Shown here piece after piece: positions 1 through 7,593 of a DNA stretch of 64,000 nucleotides. Source of the DNA: Massilia brevitalea (lineage in GTDB: Bacteria; Pseudomonadota; Gammaproteobacteria; Burkholderiales; Burkholderiaceae_D). A program made the position numbers and the translations under genes. Below the pieces are notes generated by a model. That model made no database searches and was not told the DNA's origin. It saw only the letters and a list, made by a program, of their open reading frames with translations. The first letter of the stretch is position 1. The number at the start of each line of letters is the position of its first letter. The stretch is taken from assembly GCF_030711405.1 (NCBI RefSeq), contig NZ_JAULSI010000007.1, forward strand, positions 62,001 through 126,000, read 5' to 3'.

Positions 1-1418
1 TCAACGAGCGCGCCGGCTGGATGCACACCTCGGGCGGCGGCGACGTCATCGACGAGTACCTGGAAACCGTGACCAAGCGCGGCGGCAAGTTCTACTACAA
101 GTACGGGAACGAAGAACGCGCCCTGCGCGCGGTGCCGATCACGCTGCCGTACAAGACGGCCGGCGGCAAGCTGGCCAGCCGCACGGTGACGGCCTACTTC
201 AGCCACCATGGCCCCATCGTGCGCGCGGAAAACGGCAAATGGGTGGCGGTGAAAATGATGGACGAGCCGATCAAGGCCCTGACCCAGTCGTATTCGCGTA
301 CCAAGGCGAAGAACTACGACGCCTTCTACCAGGCGATGCAGCTGCGCACGAATTCCTCGAACAACACGGTGTATGCCGACGCCGATGGCAACATCGCCTA
401 CTTCCACGGCAATTTCATTCCAAAGCGCGACACCCGCTTCGACTGGAGCAAGCCGGTCGACGGCAGCAACCCGGCCACCGAATGGCAGGGTCTGCACGAC
501 ATCGAGGACACGATCACGCTGTTCAACCCGGCCAGCGGCTACATCAGCAATACCAACAACTGGCCGTTCAGCGCCTCGGGCGCGAACAGCCCGAAGCAGG
601 CCGACTACCCGGCCTACATGTGGTCGCTTCCGGAAAACGCGCGCGGCATCCATGCCGAACGCGTGCTGCGCGATGCGAAAGCCATGACGCTCGACAGCCT
701 GATCGCCGCCTCCTACGACAGCTACCTCACCGCCTTCGAGCCGCTGGTGCCGCAGCTGCTGAAGGATTACGAGGCCTTGCCGGCAAACGACGCTCGCAAG
801 GCGGCGCTGAAGGAGCAGGTTGCCGCGCTGCGCGGCTGGAACCTGCGCTTCGGCGCCGACTCGGTGCCGACCTCGCTGGCCGTGTACTGGGGCCAGGAAA
901 TGGTGGCCGCGGCGACGCCGAAGGCGCGCGCCGCCGGCCTGCCGTCGGTCGACTACATCACTACCCGCCTGGGCCGGCAGGAACGCCTCGACGCCCTGGC
1001 GCGCGCCAGCGACAAGCTGGCCAAGGACTTCGGCACCTGGCAAACGCCCTGGGGCGAGATCAACCGCTTCCAGCGCATCAGCGGCGACGTCGACCAGCAG
1101 TACGACGACAGCAAGCCGAGCTGGCCGGTGGCGTTCACCTCGGCACATTGGGGTTCGCTGGCCTCGTTCGGCATGGTGGCCAAGCAAAAGACCAAGCGCA
1201 TCTACGGTGACCGCGGCAACAGTTTCGTTGCTGCCGTCGAGTTCGGTCCGCGCGTGCGCGCGAAGAGCATCCTGGCCGGCGGCCAGAGCGGCAACCCGGC
1301 CTCGAAGCACTTTGCCGACCAGGCCGAGATGTACAGCCGCGGCGAGTTCAAGGACGTGCTCTTCTACCCTGACGACATCCGGAAAGCACTGGAACGCCAG
1401 TATCATCCAGGGCAATGA
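1..1418 (+). CDS. Penicillin acylase family protein, 3' part only
   Basis: The reading frame is open from the window edge (first full codon at base 3), so the gene begins upstream. The visible protein starts NERAGWMHTS and continues for about 470 residues to TGA at 1416-1418. The GWMHTS..GGDVIDEYLETV stretch and the later NPASGYISNTNNWP block are typical of the beta chain of Ntn-hydrolases of the penicillin/aculeacin/acyl-homoserine-lactone acylase family (peptidase S45). These are usually periplasmic, self-processed enzymes that cleave amide-linked acyl side chains. The signal peptide, alpha chain and catalytic N-terminal Ser of the beta chain lie outside the window, so the substrate (beta-lactam, AHL or other N-acyl compound) cannot be assigned. 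The stop overlaps a possible ATG of the next gene. Confidence 0.85.
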   Translation, partial: NERAGWMHTSGGGDVIDEYLETVTKRGGKFYYKYGNEERALRAVPITLPYKTAGGKLASRTVTAYFSHHGPIVRAENGKWVAVKMMDEPIKALTQSYSRTKAKNYDAFYQAMQLRTNSSNNTVYADADGNIAYFHGNFIPKRDTRFDWSKPVDGSNPATEWQGLHDIEDTITLFNPASGYISNTNNWPFSASGANSPKQADYPAYMWSLPENARGIHAERVLRDAKAMTLDSLIAASYDSYLTAFEPLVPQLLKDYEALPANDARKAALKEQVAALRGWNLRFGADSVPTSLAVYWGQEMVAAATPKARAAGLPSVDYITTRLGRQERLDALARASDKLAKDFGTWQTPWGEINRFQRISGDVDQQYDDSKPSWPVAFTSAHWGSLASFGMVAKQKTKRIYGDRGNSFVAAVEFGPRVRAKSILAGGQSGNPASKHFADQAEMYSRGEFKDVLFYPDDIRKALERQYHPGQ

Positions 1419-1429
1419 GGGGCACGGCG

Positions 1430-1987
1430 ATGACACGCAGCGACAAGGACAAGATGCTGGCCGGCGAGCTGTACCACCCCAGCGCGCCCGAACTGCAGGT
1501 CGAGCTAGCCGCCTGCGCGGCCTGGCTGGCGCGCTACAACGCGGCCATGGGCGAAGCGGCTGACGTCTGGCGCGCTTTGCTGCGCGAACGGGCGGGATCG
1601 GTGGGCGAGGGCGCCATGCTGCGTCCGCCGTTCTACTGCGGCTACGGCTTCAACCTGCATATCGGCAAGCACGTCTTCCTGAACTACAACTGCGTGATCC
1701 TCGACACCGCGCGCGTGACCATCGGCGACGACACCCGTATCGGCCCGGCGGTGCAGATCTACACCGCCGACCATCCGCGCGACCCGGCAATCCGCCGCAG
1801 CGGGCTGGAGTGCGGCAAGCCGGTGACCATCGGCGCGAACGTCTGGATCGGCGGCGGCGCCATCGTGCTGCCGGGCGTGACGATTGGCGACAACGCCATC
1901 GTCGGCGCGGGCAGCGTGGTCAGCCGCGATGTGCCGGCCGGCGCCACGGTAGTCGGGAACCCGGCGCGGATTGTCTCGAAAAACTAG
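1430..1987 (+). CDS. Maltose/galactoside-type O-acetyltransferase (left-handed beta-helix)
   Basis: A 185-residue acetyl-CoA-dependent sugar O-acetyltransferase of the NodL/LacA/Maa family. The N-terminal Mac domain (DKMLAGELYHP) is followed by hexapeptide repeats (IGKHVFLNYNCVILD, VTIGDDTRIGP, VTIGANVWIGG, VTIGDNAIVGAGSVV). The catalytic His is in YTADHPRDP. It ends with the family's usual VVGNPARIV. I chose ATG 1430 because a GAGGGG Shine-Dalgarno lies about 8 bases upstream. An in-frame ATG at 1415 would overlap the acylase stop (ATGA) and add five residues. The acceptor sugar is unknown. The close spacing suggests co-transcription with the acylase gene. Confidence 0.88.
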   Translation: MTRSDKDKMLAGELYHPSAPELQVELAACAAWLARYNAAMGEAADVWRALLRERAGSVGEGAMLRPPFYCGYGFNLHIGKHVFLNYNCVILDTARVTIGDDTRIGPAVQIYTADHPRDPAIRRSGLECGKPVTIGANVWIGGGAIVLPGVTIGDNAIVGAGSVVSRDVPAGATVVGNPARIVSKN

Positions 1988-2127
1988 CACGGCAATCGAC
2001 CACTGCTGAGCCAGATCAACATGCCATAATTTTAAGATTAATCGGATTGCAACACTTGCGGGAACGCGGTGTACTGGACCCTGGCACAGCCAGATCCCAG
2101 CACATCCATCCCTCAAGGAGAGCCATC

Positions 2128-2751
2128 ATGCACAGCAAACCGCTTGCCCTGAAGAGCCTGGTCGCCGCCATGCTCTTGTGCGGCGCCGTCAACGCCAGCG
2201 CCCAGATCACGGTCTACACCGACCGCAACGCCTTCCTCGCCGCCGTCGGCGGCTACGGGGTCGACAGCTACGACGACCTCGACATCGACCTCTACGACAG
2301 CCCGCTCGGGCGCAGCGCCGGCGCCTACGGCTACACCGCCACCGCCCCGGGCGGCCTGTACGGCGCGGGCAGCGGCAGCGACGGCTGGCTGTCGACCAAC
2401 GTCGACGGCGACGGCATCGTGTTCTCGAATTTCGCCCCCGGCGTCACCGGCTTCGGCGGCTACTTCTTCGGCTCCGACGTGCTCGGCAGCTTCCTGCCCG
2501 GCGGCTCCCTGCTGTTCACGGCCGCCAACGGCGGCACCCTGAACTACACGCTGAGCAATGCCACCACCTCGAGCTTCCTCGGTTTTGTTTCCAGCTCACC
2601 GCTGAGTTCGGTCACCATGACGGGCGGCGGCGACTACTGGGTGACGGCCAACGACGTCACCCTGGCCATGCCGGTGCCCGAGCCGGAAACCTATGCCATG
2701 ATGCTGATGGGGCTGGGCCTGGTCGGCTGGATGCGCCGCCGCCGCGGCTAA
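2128..2751 (+). CDS. PEP-CTERM sorting domain protein
   Basis: A 207-residue exported protein. The N-terminal signal peptide (SLVAAMLLCGAVNASA) is cleaved near ASA-QITVY. A Gly/Ser/Asp-rich beta-type body follows. The end is a textbook PEP-CTERM tripartite signal: VPEPETYAMM, a hydrophobic MLMGLGLVGW segment and MRRRRG. Such proteins are handled by an exosortase (EpsH/XrtA type) and are associated with EPS-producing Gram-negatives. No exosortase gene is in this window. Start ATG 2128 has AAGGAG 7 bases upstream. It sits alone, 140 bp after the acetyltransferase. The body matches no domain I recognise with certainty. Confidence 0.9.
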   Translation: MHSKPLALKSLVAAMLLCGAVNASAQITVYTDRNAFLAAVGGYGVDSYDDLDIDLYDSPLGRSAGAYGYTATAPGGLYGAGSGSDGWLSTNVDGDGIVFSNFAPGVTGFGGYFFGSDVLGSFLPGGSLLFTAANGGTLNYTLSNATTSSFLGFVSSSPLSSVTMTGGGDYWVTANDVTLAMPVPEPETYAMMLMGLGLVGWMRRRRG

Positions 2752-2861
2752 GCGCGTTTACTTTCAGGCTGGTCCATGGGCAGCCAGCCCGGGTTCTGGC
2801 CCCGGCTGCCTGCCCACGCTATAATTGCCGCCATTTCAAATCCGGCAAGCAGGGCAGGGCA

Positions 2862-3413
2862 GTGGCAAAACTCTATTTCAGGTACTCGGCGATGAACGCC
2901 GGCAAATCGACTGCCTTGCTGCAGGTGGCGCACAACTACGAGGAGCAGGGCCAGCAGGTCAAGCTCTACACCGCCGCCATCGACGACCGCTACGGCGTGG
3001 GCCTGATCACCTCGCGCCTGGGTCCGCAGCGCCAGGTCGGCCTGTTCGATGCCGAGACCGATTTCCTCGCCGATGCGCCGCGCGTGGCCTGCATGCTGGT
3101 CGACGAGGCCCAGTTCCTCACGACCGCCCAGGTGCAGCAACTGCACCAGCTGGCGCAAGTACGCGGCGTGCCCGTTATCTGCTACGGCCTGCGCAGCGAT
3201 TTCCGCGGCGAACCCTTCCCCGGTTCGGCCTATTTGCTGGCCCTGGCCGACGATATCGAGGAAATCAAAAACATCTGCACCTGCGGCAAGAAGGCGACCA
3301 TGAACATCCGTGTCGACGAAGCGGGACGCCGCATCCGCGAAGGCGAACAGGTCAGTATCGGCGGCAACGAAAGCTACCGCCAGGCCTGCGGGCGCTGCTT
3401 CTACAGCAACTAA
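2862..3413 (+). CDS. tdk: Thymidine kinase
   Basis: Type II thymidine kinase (183 residues), phosphorylating thymidine to dTMP with ATP in the salvage pathway. The P-loop is NAGKST (residues 12-17), Walker B is VDEAQF (80-85), and the lasso region is YGLRSDFRGEPFPGS. The structural zinc is bound by C139, C141, C176 and C179 (CTCG and CGRC). The start is GTG 2862 (VAKLYFRYSAMNAGKST), where family similarity begins. A GGGCAGGG stretch upstream is a weak ribosome site. It is slightly shorter than the E. coli enzyme (205 residues) because the C-terminus ends just after the zinc ribbon. Confidence 0.95.
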   Translation: MAKLYFRYSAMNAGKSTALLQVAHNYEEQGQQVKLYTAAIDDRYGVGLITSRLGPQRQVGLFDAETDFLADAPRVACMLVDEAQFLTTAQVQQLHQLAQVRGVPVICYGLRSDFRGEPFPGSAYLLALADDIEEIKNICTCGKKATMNIRVDEAGRRIREGEQVSIGGNESYRQACGRCFYSN

Positions 3414-3429
3414 GCACGGCTGATCCGGC

Positions 3430-3990
3430 ATGGACCTGCCCGCCGCCTGTGGGAGCCTTGCGCCGGTATTCCTGTGCACCCATGCCGACATCCTGGTCTA
3501 CCTGCTGCCCTCGCTGGCGCTGGCCTTCCTGTTCTGGATGCTCTCCAGCGCCCATCCGGGCTTCTTTGTCCTCACCGCGGCCGGCACCCTGTGCCACGAG
3601 CTGGCCCATTTCGGCGTTGGCCTGCTGACCAATGCCGAGCCGGTCGGCCTGAACCTGATCCCGCGCCGCAAGGGGAAAGTCTGGGAGCTCGGTTCCGTCA
3701 CCTTTGCCAACCTGCGCTGGTACAACGCTGCCCCGGCCGCGCTGGCGCCCTTGCTGGTCCTGCTCCTGCCGCTGCTGGTGGCGGCCTGGCGCACCCGGCC
3801 CGGCTGGCATTTCGAACCGCTCGATCTGCTGCTGGCGGTATTCCTGGCGCCGCAGTACCTGTCGTTCTGGCCGTCCCCGGTGGACTGGAAACTGGCCGCG
3901 CGCTCCTGGCCCTGGCTGGTGCTGGGCGCGCTGGCGCTGGCCGCGTGGGTCTGGCGCGCGCAACTGCCTGGACTCCTGCCGGCGTTCTAG
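3430..3990 (+). CDS. Membrane protein with HELAH zinc-metallopeptidase motif (M50-like)
   Basis: A 186-residue integral membrane protein with four to five hydrophobic segments (about residues 19-52, 97-123, 132-146 and 157-176). Within the early membrane region is CHELAHFGVG, an HExxH zinc-protease signature placed as in site-2-protease (M50) families. The length is short for a site-2 protease, and no PDZ domain or clear NPDG-type second motif is visible, so catalytic activity is unproven. It begins 16 bp after tdk and may be co-transcribed. The true start is uncertain, since the first about 18 residues look less conserved. It converges with the remnant on the other strand, the two stop codons overlapping. 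Confidence 0.65.
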   Translation: MDLPAACGSLAPVFLCTHADILVYLLPSLALAFLFWMLSSAHPGFFVLTAAGTLCHELAHFGVGLLTNAEPVGLNLIPRRKGKVWELGSVTFANLRWYNAAPAALAPLLVLLLPLLVAAWRTRPGWHFEPLDLLLAVFLAPQYLSFWPSPVDWKLAARSWPWLVLGALALAAWVWRAQLPGLLPAF

Positions 3991-4258
3991 CCGCGCATCA
4001 GCTCGTCCAGCACGGCGCCGGCCGTGGCGACCCGCGCATATTCGCCGTCCAGGTTCGCCAGCGCCATCAGGTGCACGTCCTCGGCGCTGCGCAGGGTGCC
4101 GCCATAGTCGCGCTTCTCGAAGGCAAAGCAGGCGTCGGCCACGACCGTAGCCATGAAGCCCAGGTTGCCGGCGCTGCGCGCACTGGCCTCGACCGAATTA
4201 TTGGTGCTGACGCCGGCAAGCACGAGCCGGCGGATACCGCGCACATGCAGCCAGCGTG
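3987..4258 (-). pseudogene. Isochorismatase-like hydrolase, C-terminal remnant
   Basis: Read leftward, the frame contains GIRRLVLAGVSTNNSVEASA, then GNLGF, VVADACFAF, RSAEDVHLMALANLDGEYA. This is the C-terminal half of cysteine-hydrolase/isochorismatase-fold proteins. Everything before WLHVRGIRR (near 4255) is unrelated, and the N-terminal half with the catalytic Asp and Lys is absent. An open frame continues upstream to 4346 but encodes non-homologous residues, so this is best read as a 5'-truncated pseudogene. The Ser at the usual nucleophile-Cys position (STNNSVE) occurs in some family members and is not itself evidence of decay. Confidence 0.7.
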
Positions 4259-4524
4259 GTTCCCTGATCGCGATTCGGGAGCTTGAGATTTTGCAGCTCA
4301 GCCTAACATTCCTGACGACGGCGCGAGAAATTAACTGCTGTTTCAATTTGTAAAAATTTGCTCACACCCGCTTAAGGCGACCTTAAGCTGGCCCGCTCAT
4401 CCTCGTTAAGCCAACTCTGCGCGCTTGCGCTATCCTGTAGAATGTTCTGCGCGGCCGGGATAAGCCTTGCACAGGTGTGCGGCGCGCTGGCAGACACCCA
4501 AGTACACGTTCGGAGAACGCATAA
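4259..4524. promoter_or_regulatory. prc upstream region with a perfect inverted repeat
   Basis: This gene-free stretch is less GC-rich than its surroundings and should hold the prc promoter. At 4370-4388 lies a perfect inverted repeat, GCTTAAGG-cga-CCTTAAGC, which looks like a repressor or activator operator. A TAGAAT hexamer at 4438-4443 is a possible -10 box, but no good -35 sits 16-18 bases upstream. The prc ribosome site is GGAGA at 4512-4516. Confidence 0.4.
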
Positions 4525-6762
4525 ATGAAGAAGCAGATGTTGATGGTTGCGCTGGCCTTTGCCATGTCGACGCATGCGGTGACCGCACAGCCCGAAAAGG
4601 CAAACGCCGTCCAGATGAAGCCGGTCGCGGCCCAGGCCCAGGCTGCCCTGTGGGCCTCGCGCGTCCTGGCGCGCTACCACTACAAGGCGATGCCCCTGGA
4701 CGATGCGATGTCCGAGAAGATCTTCGACAACTACTTCGAAGCGCTCGACGGCGAAAAGCTGTACTTCACCCAGGTCGATCTCGACCGCTACGCGCCGCTG
4801 CGCACCAGGCTCGACGATGCGATCAACAACGAAGACCTGAGCCAGCCCTTCGCCATCTACAACCTGTACCAGCAGCGCTTCGCCGAGCGCATGGCCTATG
4901 CGCGCAGCCTGCTGAAAACCAAATTCGATTTCACTGCCGACGAGAGCCTGCAGCTCGACCGCGAAAAAGCCCCGTGGGCGAAGAACGAAGACGAAGTCCG
5001 CGACCTGTGGCGCAAACGCGTCAAGAACGACTGGCTGCGCCTGAAGCTCGCCGGCAAGGACGACAAAGGCATCCGCGAAACGCTCGACAAGCGCTACGAG
5101 AACTACGTCTCGCGCATGAAAAAGCTGAACAACGAAGACGTGTTCCAGATGTTCATGAACGCGTATGCCACCGCGATCGAGCCGCACACCAATTACCTCG
5201 GCCCGCGCTCGGCCGACAACTTCGACATCTCCATGCGCCTGTCGCTGGAAGGCATCGGCGCCGTGCTGCAGACGCGCGACGACTACACCATCATCCGCGA
5301 AATCGTCCCCGGCAGCCCGGCCGACAAATCCGGCAAGCTGAAGGTCGGCGACCGCGTGGTCGGCGTGGCCCAGGGCAATGGCGCCTTCACCGACGTGCTC
5401 GGCTGGCGCATCGACGATGTGGTGCAACTGATCCGCGGCGAGAAGGGCTCGACCGTGCGCCTCGACGTGATCCCGGCCGACGCCGGCGTCGACGCCAAGC
5501 ACATCACGGTGGCCATGGTGCGCAAGAAGATCAGCATGGAAGAGCAGGCCGCCAAGAAATCGATCATCGAGGTCAAGGAAAACGGCGTGAACCGCCGCAT
5601 CGGCGTGATTTCGCTGCCGACCTTCTACCAGGACTTCGAGGCGCGCCGCAAGGGCGACAAGGACTTCAAGAGCGCCACCCGCGACGTCGAGCGCATCCTC
5701 GGCGAACTCAAGAAGGACCGTGTCGACAACGTCCTGATCGACCTGCGCAACAACGGCGGCGGCTCGCTGGTGGAGGCGGTGGAACTGACCGGCCTGTTCA
5801 TCGACAAGGGCCCGGTGGTGCAGCAGCGCACGGCCGAAGGCCGCATCGAGGTCGAGGGCGACGTCAAGCCCGGCCTGGCCTGGGATGGCCCGATGGGCGT
5901 GCTGATCAATCGCGGCTCGGCCTCGGCCTCGGAAATCTTTGCCGCCGCGATCCAGGACTACGGCCGCGGCCTGGTGATCGGCGAACCGAGCTTCGGCAAG
6001 GGCACGGTCCAGACCCTGCTCGACCTCGACCGCTTCTCGCAGTCCGACAAGGTGCGCTACGGCGAACTGAAGATGACCATCGCCCAGTTCTTCCGCATCA
6101 ACGGCGGCACCACCCAGCTGCGCGGCGTGACGCCGGACATCAAGCTGCCGGTGCTGTCGGATACCGAGCACTTCGGTGAATCTTCGTTCGGCAATGCGCT
6201 GCCATGGGTCTCGATCAAGCCGGCGACCTATGTCCCGCTGGGTAACCTGAAGGAACTGGTCGACCCCTTGCAGAAACGCCACGAAGCGCGCATCGCGAAG
6301 GACAAGGATTTCGCCGACCTGCGCGAAGACATGGCTGAAGTCATGAAGATCCGCAAGGAAAACGCGATCTCGCTGAACGAAGCCGTGCGCCGCAAGGAGC
6401 GCGATGCCCAGGATGTCCGTTCCAAGGCCCGTGAAGCGCGCCTGGCGGCAGGCAAGGATGCGAACCTGGACGAGCCGGCGGCAGCGCCGGGCGGCAAGGA
6501 GGCGCGCAGCAAGGTGCCGACCCCGACCAAGCCGGCCAAGGCCGTCGTTGCGGCGCGCAACACGCCGCAGCAGGACGACGGCCTGCAAGGCGACGAGCGT
6601 GCGCTCTCGGCCGAGCTGGCGGCGGAGAAGGCAGCCAAGGATGCGAAGGACGTGCTGCTCCAGGAAGCGGCCCACATCCTGGCCGACGAAGCCGGCATGC
6701 TGAAGACCGATACCCGCATGGCTTCGCGCGTCATGCCGTACATGGCGCCGGTCAAGCCATAA
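4525..6762 (+). CDS. prc: Carboxy-terminal (tail-specific) processing protease
   Basis: A 745-residue periplasmic serine protease of family S41A, which degrades or trims proteins from their C-terminus and affects cell-envelope homeostasis. In order: signal peptide (residues 1-21), N-terminal helical domain, PDZ domain (about 235-330, around EGIGAVLQTRDDYTI), protease core, and a long charged C-terminal DUF3340-type helical region. The Ser/Lys dyad is visible as S467 in GSASASE and K492 in FGKGTVQ, with the 25-residue spacing seen in E. coli Prc. It is somewhat longer than E. coli Prc (682). The extra length is an Ala/Lys-rich stretch near 640-700. It is monocistronic, followed by two terminator-like hairpins. 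Confidence 0.95.
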   Translation: MKKQMLMVALAFAMSTHAVTAQPEKANAVQMKPVAAQAQAALWASRVLARYHYKAMPLDDAMSEKIFDNYFEALDGEKLYFTQVDLDRYAPLRTRLDDAINNEDLSQPFAIYNLYQQRFAERMAYARSLLKTKFDFTADESLQLDREKAPWAKNEDEVRDLWRKRVKNDWLRLKLAGKDDKGIRETLDKRYENYVSRMKKLNNEDVFQMFMNAYATAIEPHTNYLGPRSADNFDISMRLSLEGIGAVLQTRDDYTIIREIVPGSPADKSGKLKVGDRVVGVAQGNGAFTDVLGWRIDDVVQLIRGEKGSTVRLDVIPADAGVDAKHITVAMVRKKISMEEQAAKKSIIEVKENGVNRRIGVISLPTFYQDFEARRKGDKDFKSATRDVERILGELKKDRVDNVLIDLRNNGGGSLVEAVELTGLFIDKGPVVQQRTAEGRIEVEGDVKPGLAWDGPMGVLINRGSASASEIFAAAIQDYGRGLVIGEPSFGKGTVQTLLDLDRFSQSDKVRYGELKMTIAQFFRINGGTTQLRGVTPDIKLPVLSDTEHFGESSFGNALPWVSIKPATYVPLGNLKELVDPLQKRHEARIAKDKDFADLREDMAEVMKIRKENAISLNEAVRRKERDAQDVRSKAREARLAAGKDANLDEPAAAPGGKEARSKVPTPTKPAKAVVAARNTPQQDDGLQGDERALSAELAAEKAAKDAKDVLLQEAAHILADEAGMLKTDTRMASRVMPYMAPVKP

Positions 6763-6767
6763 AACAC

Positions 6768-6790
6768 AGGCGCCGCAGACTGGCGCCTTT
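6768..6790 (+). terminator. Hairpin immediately after prc
   Basis: AGGCGCC (6768-6774) pairs perfectly with GGCGCCT (6782-6788) across a 7-base loop, followed by only TTT. This is a likely weak terminator or 3'-end stabilising stem 5 bp after the prc stop. Confidence 0.55.
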
Positions 6791-6813
6791 CGTAGCTAAA
6801 ACGCTATGCAGCA

Positions 6814-6850
6814 ACGCCGCTCCGGAACGATCCGGACGGCGTTTTTTATT
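6814..6850 (+). terminator. Rho-independent terminator of prc
   Basis: ACGCCG (6814-6819) pairs with CGGCGT (6837-6842), extended by CCGG/CCGG around a 6-base loop with a small bulge. It is followed by TTTTTTATTT. This is a strong intrinsic terminator about 50 bp after prc. Confidence 0.85.
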
Positions 6851-7087
6851 TCCTGGCAAACGGTAAAGCGAGGAAATAGGTATTGCCTCAGAAGCAATTT
6901 TCAGATCGGTCTATGTTAGCTAGCGCACATTCCAAAAGGAAAAAATTCCAATTGGAAAGGATTTTTTGTCATGCTCATTTCTTTTTGGAATGAATTTCAA
7001 TTGAGACAAGCCCTTTTTATGGTTGTGATAGCATGATCTTGCTGTTGTAATATTTATCACAGTCACTCTCAATAAGAAGGAGCAATC
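6851..7087 (+). promoter_or_regulatory. AT-rich leader of a PEP-CTERM gene with repeated TTCCAA/TTGGAA half-sites
   Basis: This 237-bp non-coding stretch is strikingly AT-rich against the genome. TTCCAAAAGGAA lies at 6930-6941 and the perfect palindrome TTCCAATTGGAA at 6946-6957, centres 16 bp apart. A degenerate TTGGAA..TTTCAA pair follows at about 6986-7000. Nearer the gene, TGTGATA (7024-7030) and TATCACA (7055-7061) form a second inverted repeat. AAGGAG at 7077-7082 is the ribosome site. The arrangement suggests operator sites for a dedicated regulator. I could not assign a clear sigma-70 or sigma-54 promoter. Confidence 0.5.
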
Positions 7088-7453
7088 ATGCAAGTTCGTC
7101 ACCTCGTCATTGCCGCCCTGCTCGTCAGCGCCGGTGCAGCACAAGCCCAAACCGCCCGCCATCCAGGCACCCTGACCGGCTGGGCAGTCACCGGCGGCGC
7201 CGTTGCCGCCTCGTCCAGCGTTGCTGCACCAAGCGTCACCGCGCCAAGCGTTACCGCACCAAGCGCTGCCATCGAAGTGCCAGTGCCAGCCGTGATCGCT
7301 CCGGTTGCAGCCGAGCCAGTCCAGGCGCCGGTCGCAGCCGATCCGGTCGTTACCGCACCGGTCGCTGCCGAAGTCCCGGAGCCATCGAGCATTGCCCTGC
7401 TGCTGGCAGGCGCAATGGGTGTTGGCGCACTGCGTCGCCGCCGCGCGAAGTAA
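7088..7453 (+). CDS. Short low-complexity PEP-CTERM protein
   Basis: A 121-residue exported protein. The signal peptide (HLVIAALLVSAGAAQA) is followed by a low-complexity Ala/Pro/Val body with tandem units such as APSVTAPSVTAPS and APVAAEPV. It ends with a PEP-CTERM signal (VPEPSSIALL, hydrophobic AGAMGVGA, RRRRAK). There is almost no room for a folded domain. Once the sorting tail is processed, what remains is a flexible Pro/Ala/Val-rich peptide, perhaps an EPS-associated or surface spacer (inference). It is a single-gene unit with its own AT-rich leader and a strong terminator. ATG 7088 follows AAGGAG. Confidence 0.85.
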   Translation: MQVRHLVIAALLVSAGAAQAQTARHPGTLTGWAVTGGAVAASSSVAAPSVTAPSVTAPSAAIEVPVPAVIAPVAAEPVQAPVAADPVVTAPVAAEVPEPSSIALLLAGAMGVGALRRRRAK

Positions 7454-7473
7454 TCCGTTTTTACTGCAACAGC

Positions 7474-7507
7474 AAAAAGGGCGTTCCCCATCGGGAGCGC
7501 CCTTTTG
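7474..7507 (+). terminator. Rho-independent terminator
   Basis: AAAAGGGCG pairs with CGCCCTTTT, extended inward by TTCCC/GGGAG, around the loop CATC. A T-rich tail follows. The A-tract on the other side makes it potentially bidirectional. It separates the PEP-CTERM gene from the acyl-CoA dehydrogenase operon. Confidence 0.85.
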
Positions 7508-7593
7508 TTGTTTTAACTGCCAGCGTTTCAGGTACAATCCTCTGTGAACGGTCGTGCTTTTTTGCGTCCGCGCGACAATAACAAGGAGACAGA

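Noticed and set aside
3987-4346. Intact isochorismatase-like gene of 119 codons
   Set aside because: Only the C-terminal half matches; the N-terminal about 30 codons are unrelated and the catalytic Asp/Lys region is missing.
4372-6675. 767-codon open frame on the minus strand opposite prc
   Set aside because: It is antisense to a clear S41 protease with catalytic residues; its product is His/Arg/Val-rich with no domain. This is a GC-skew shadow.
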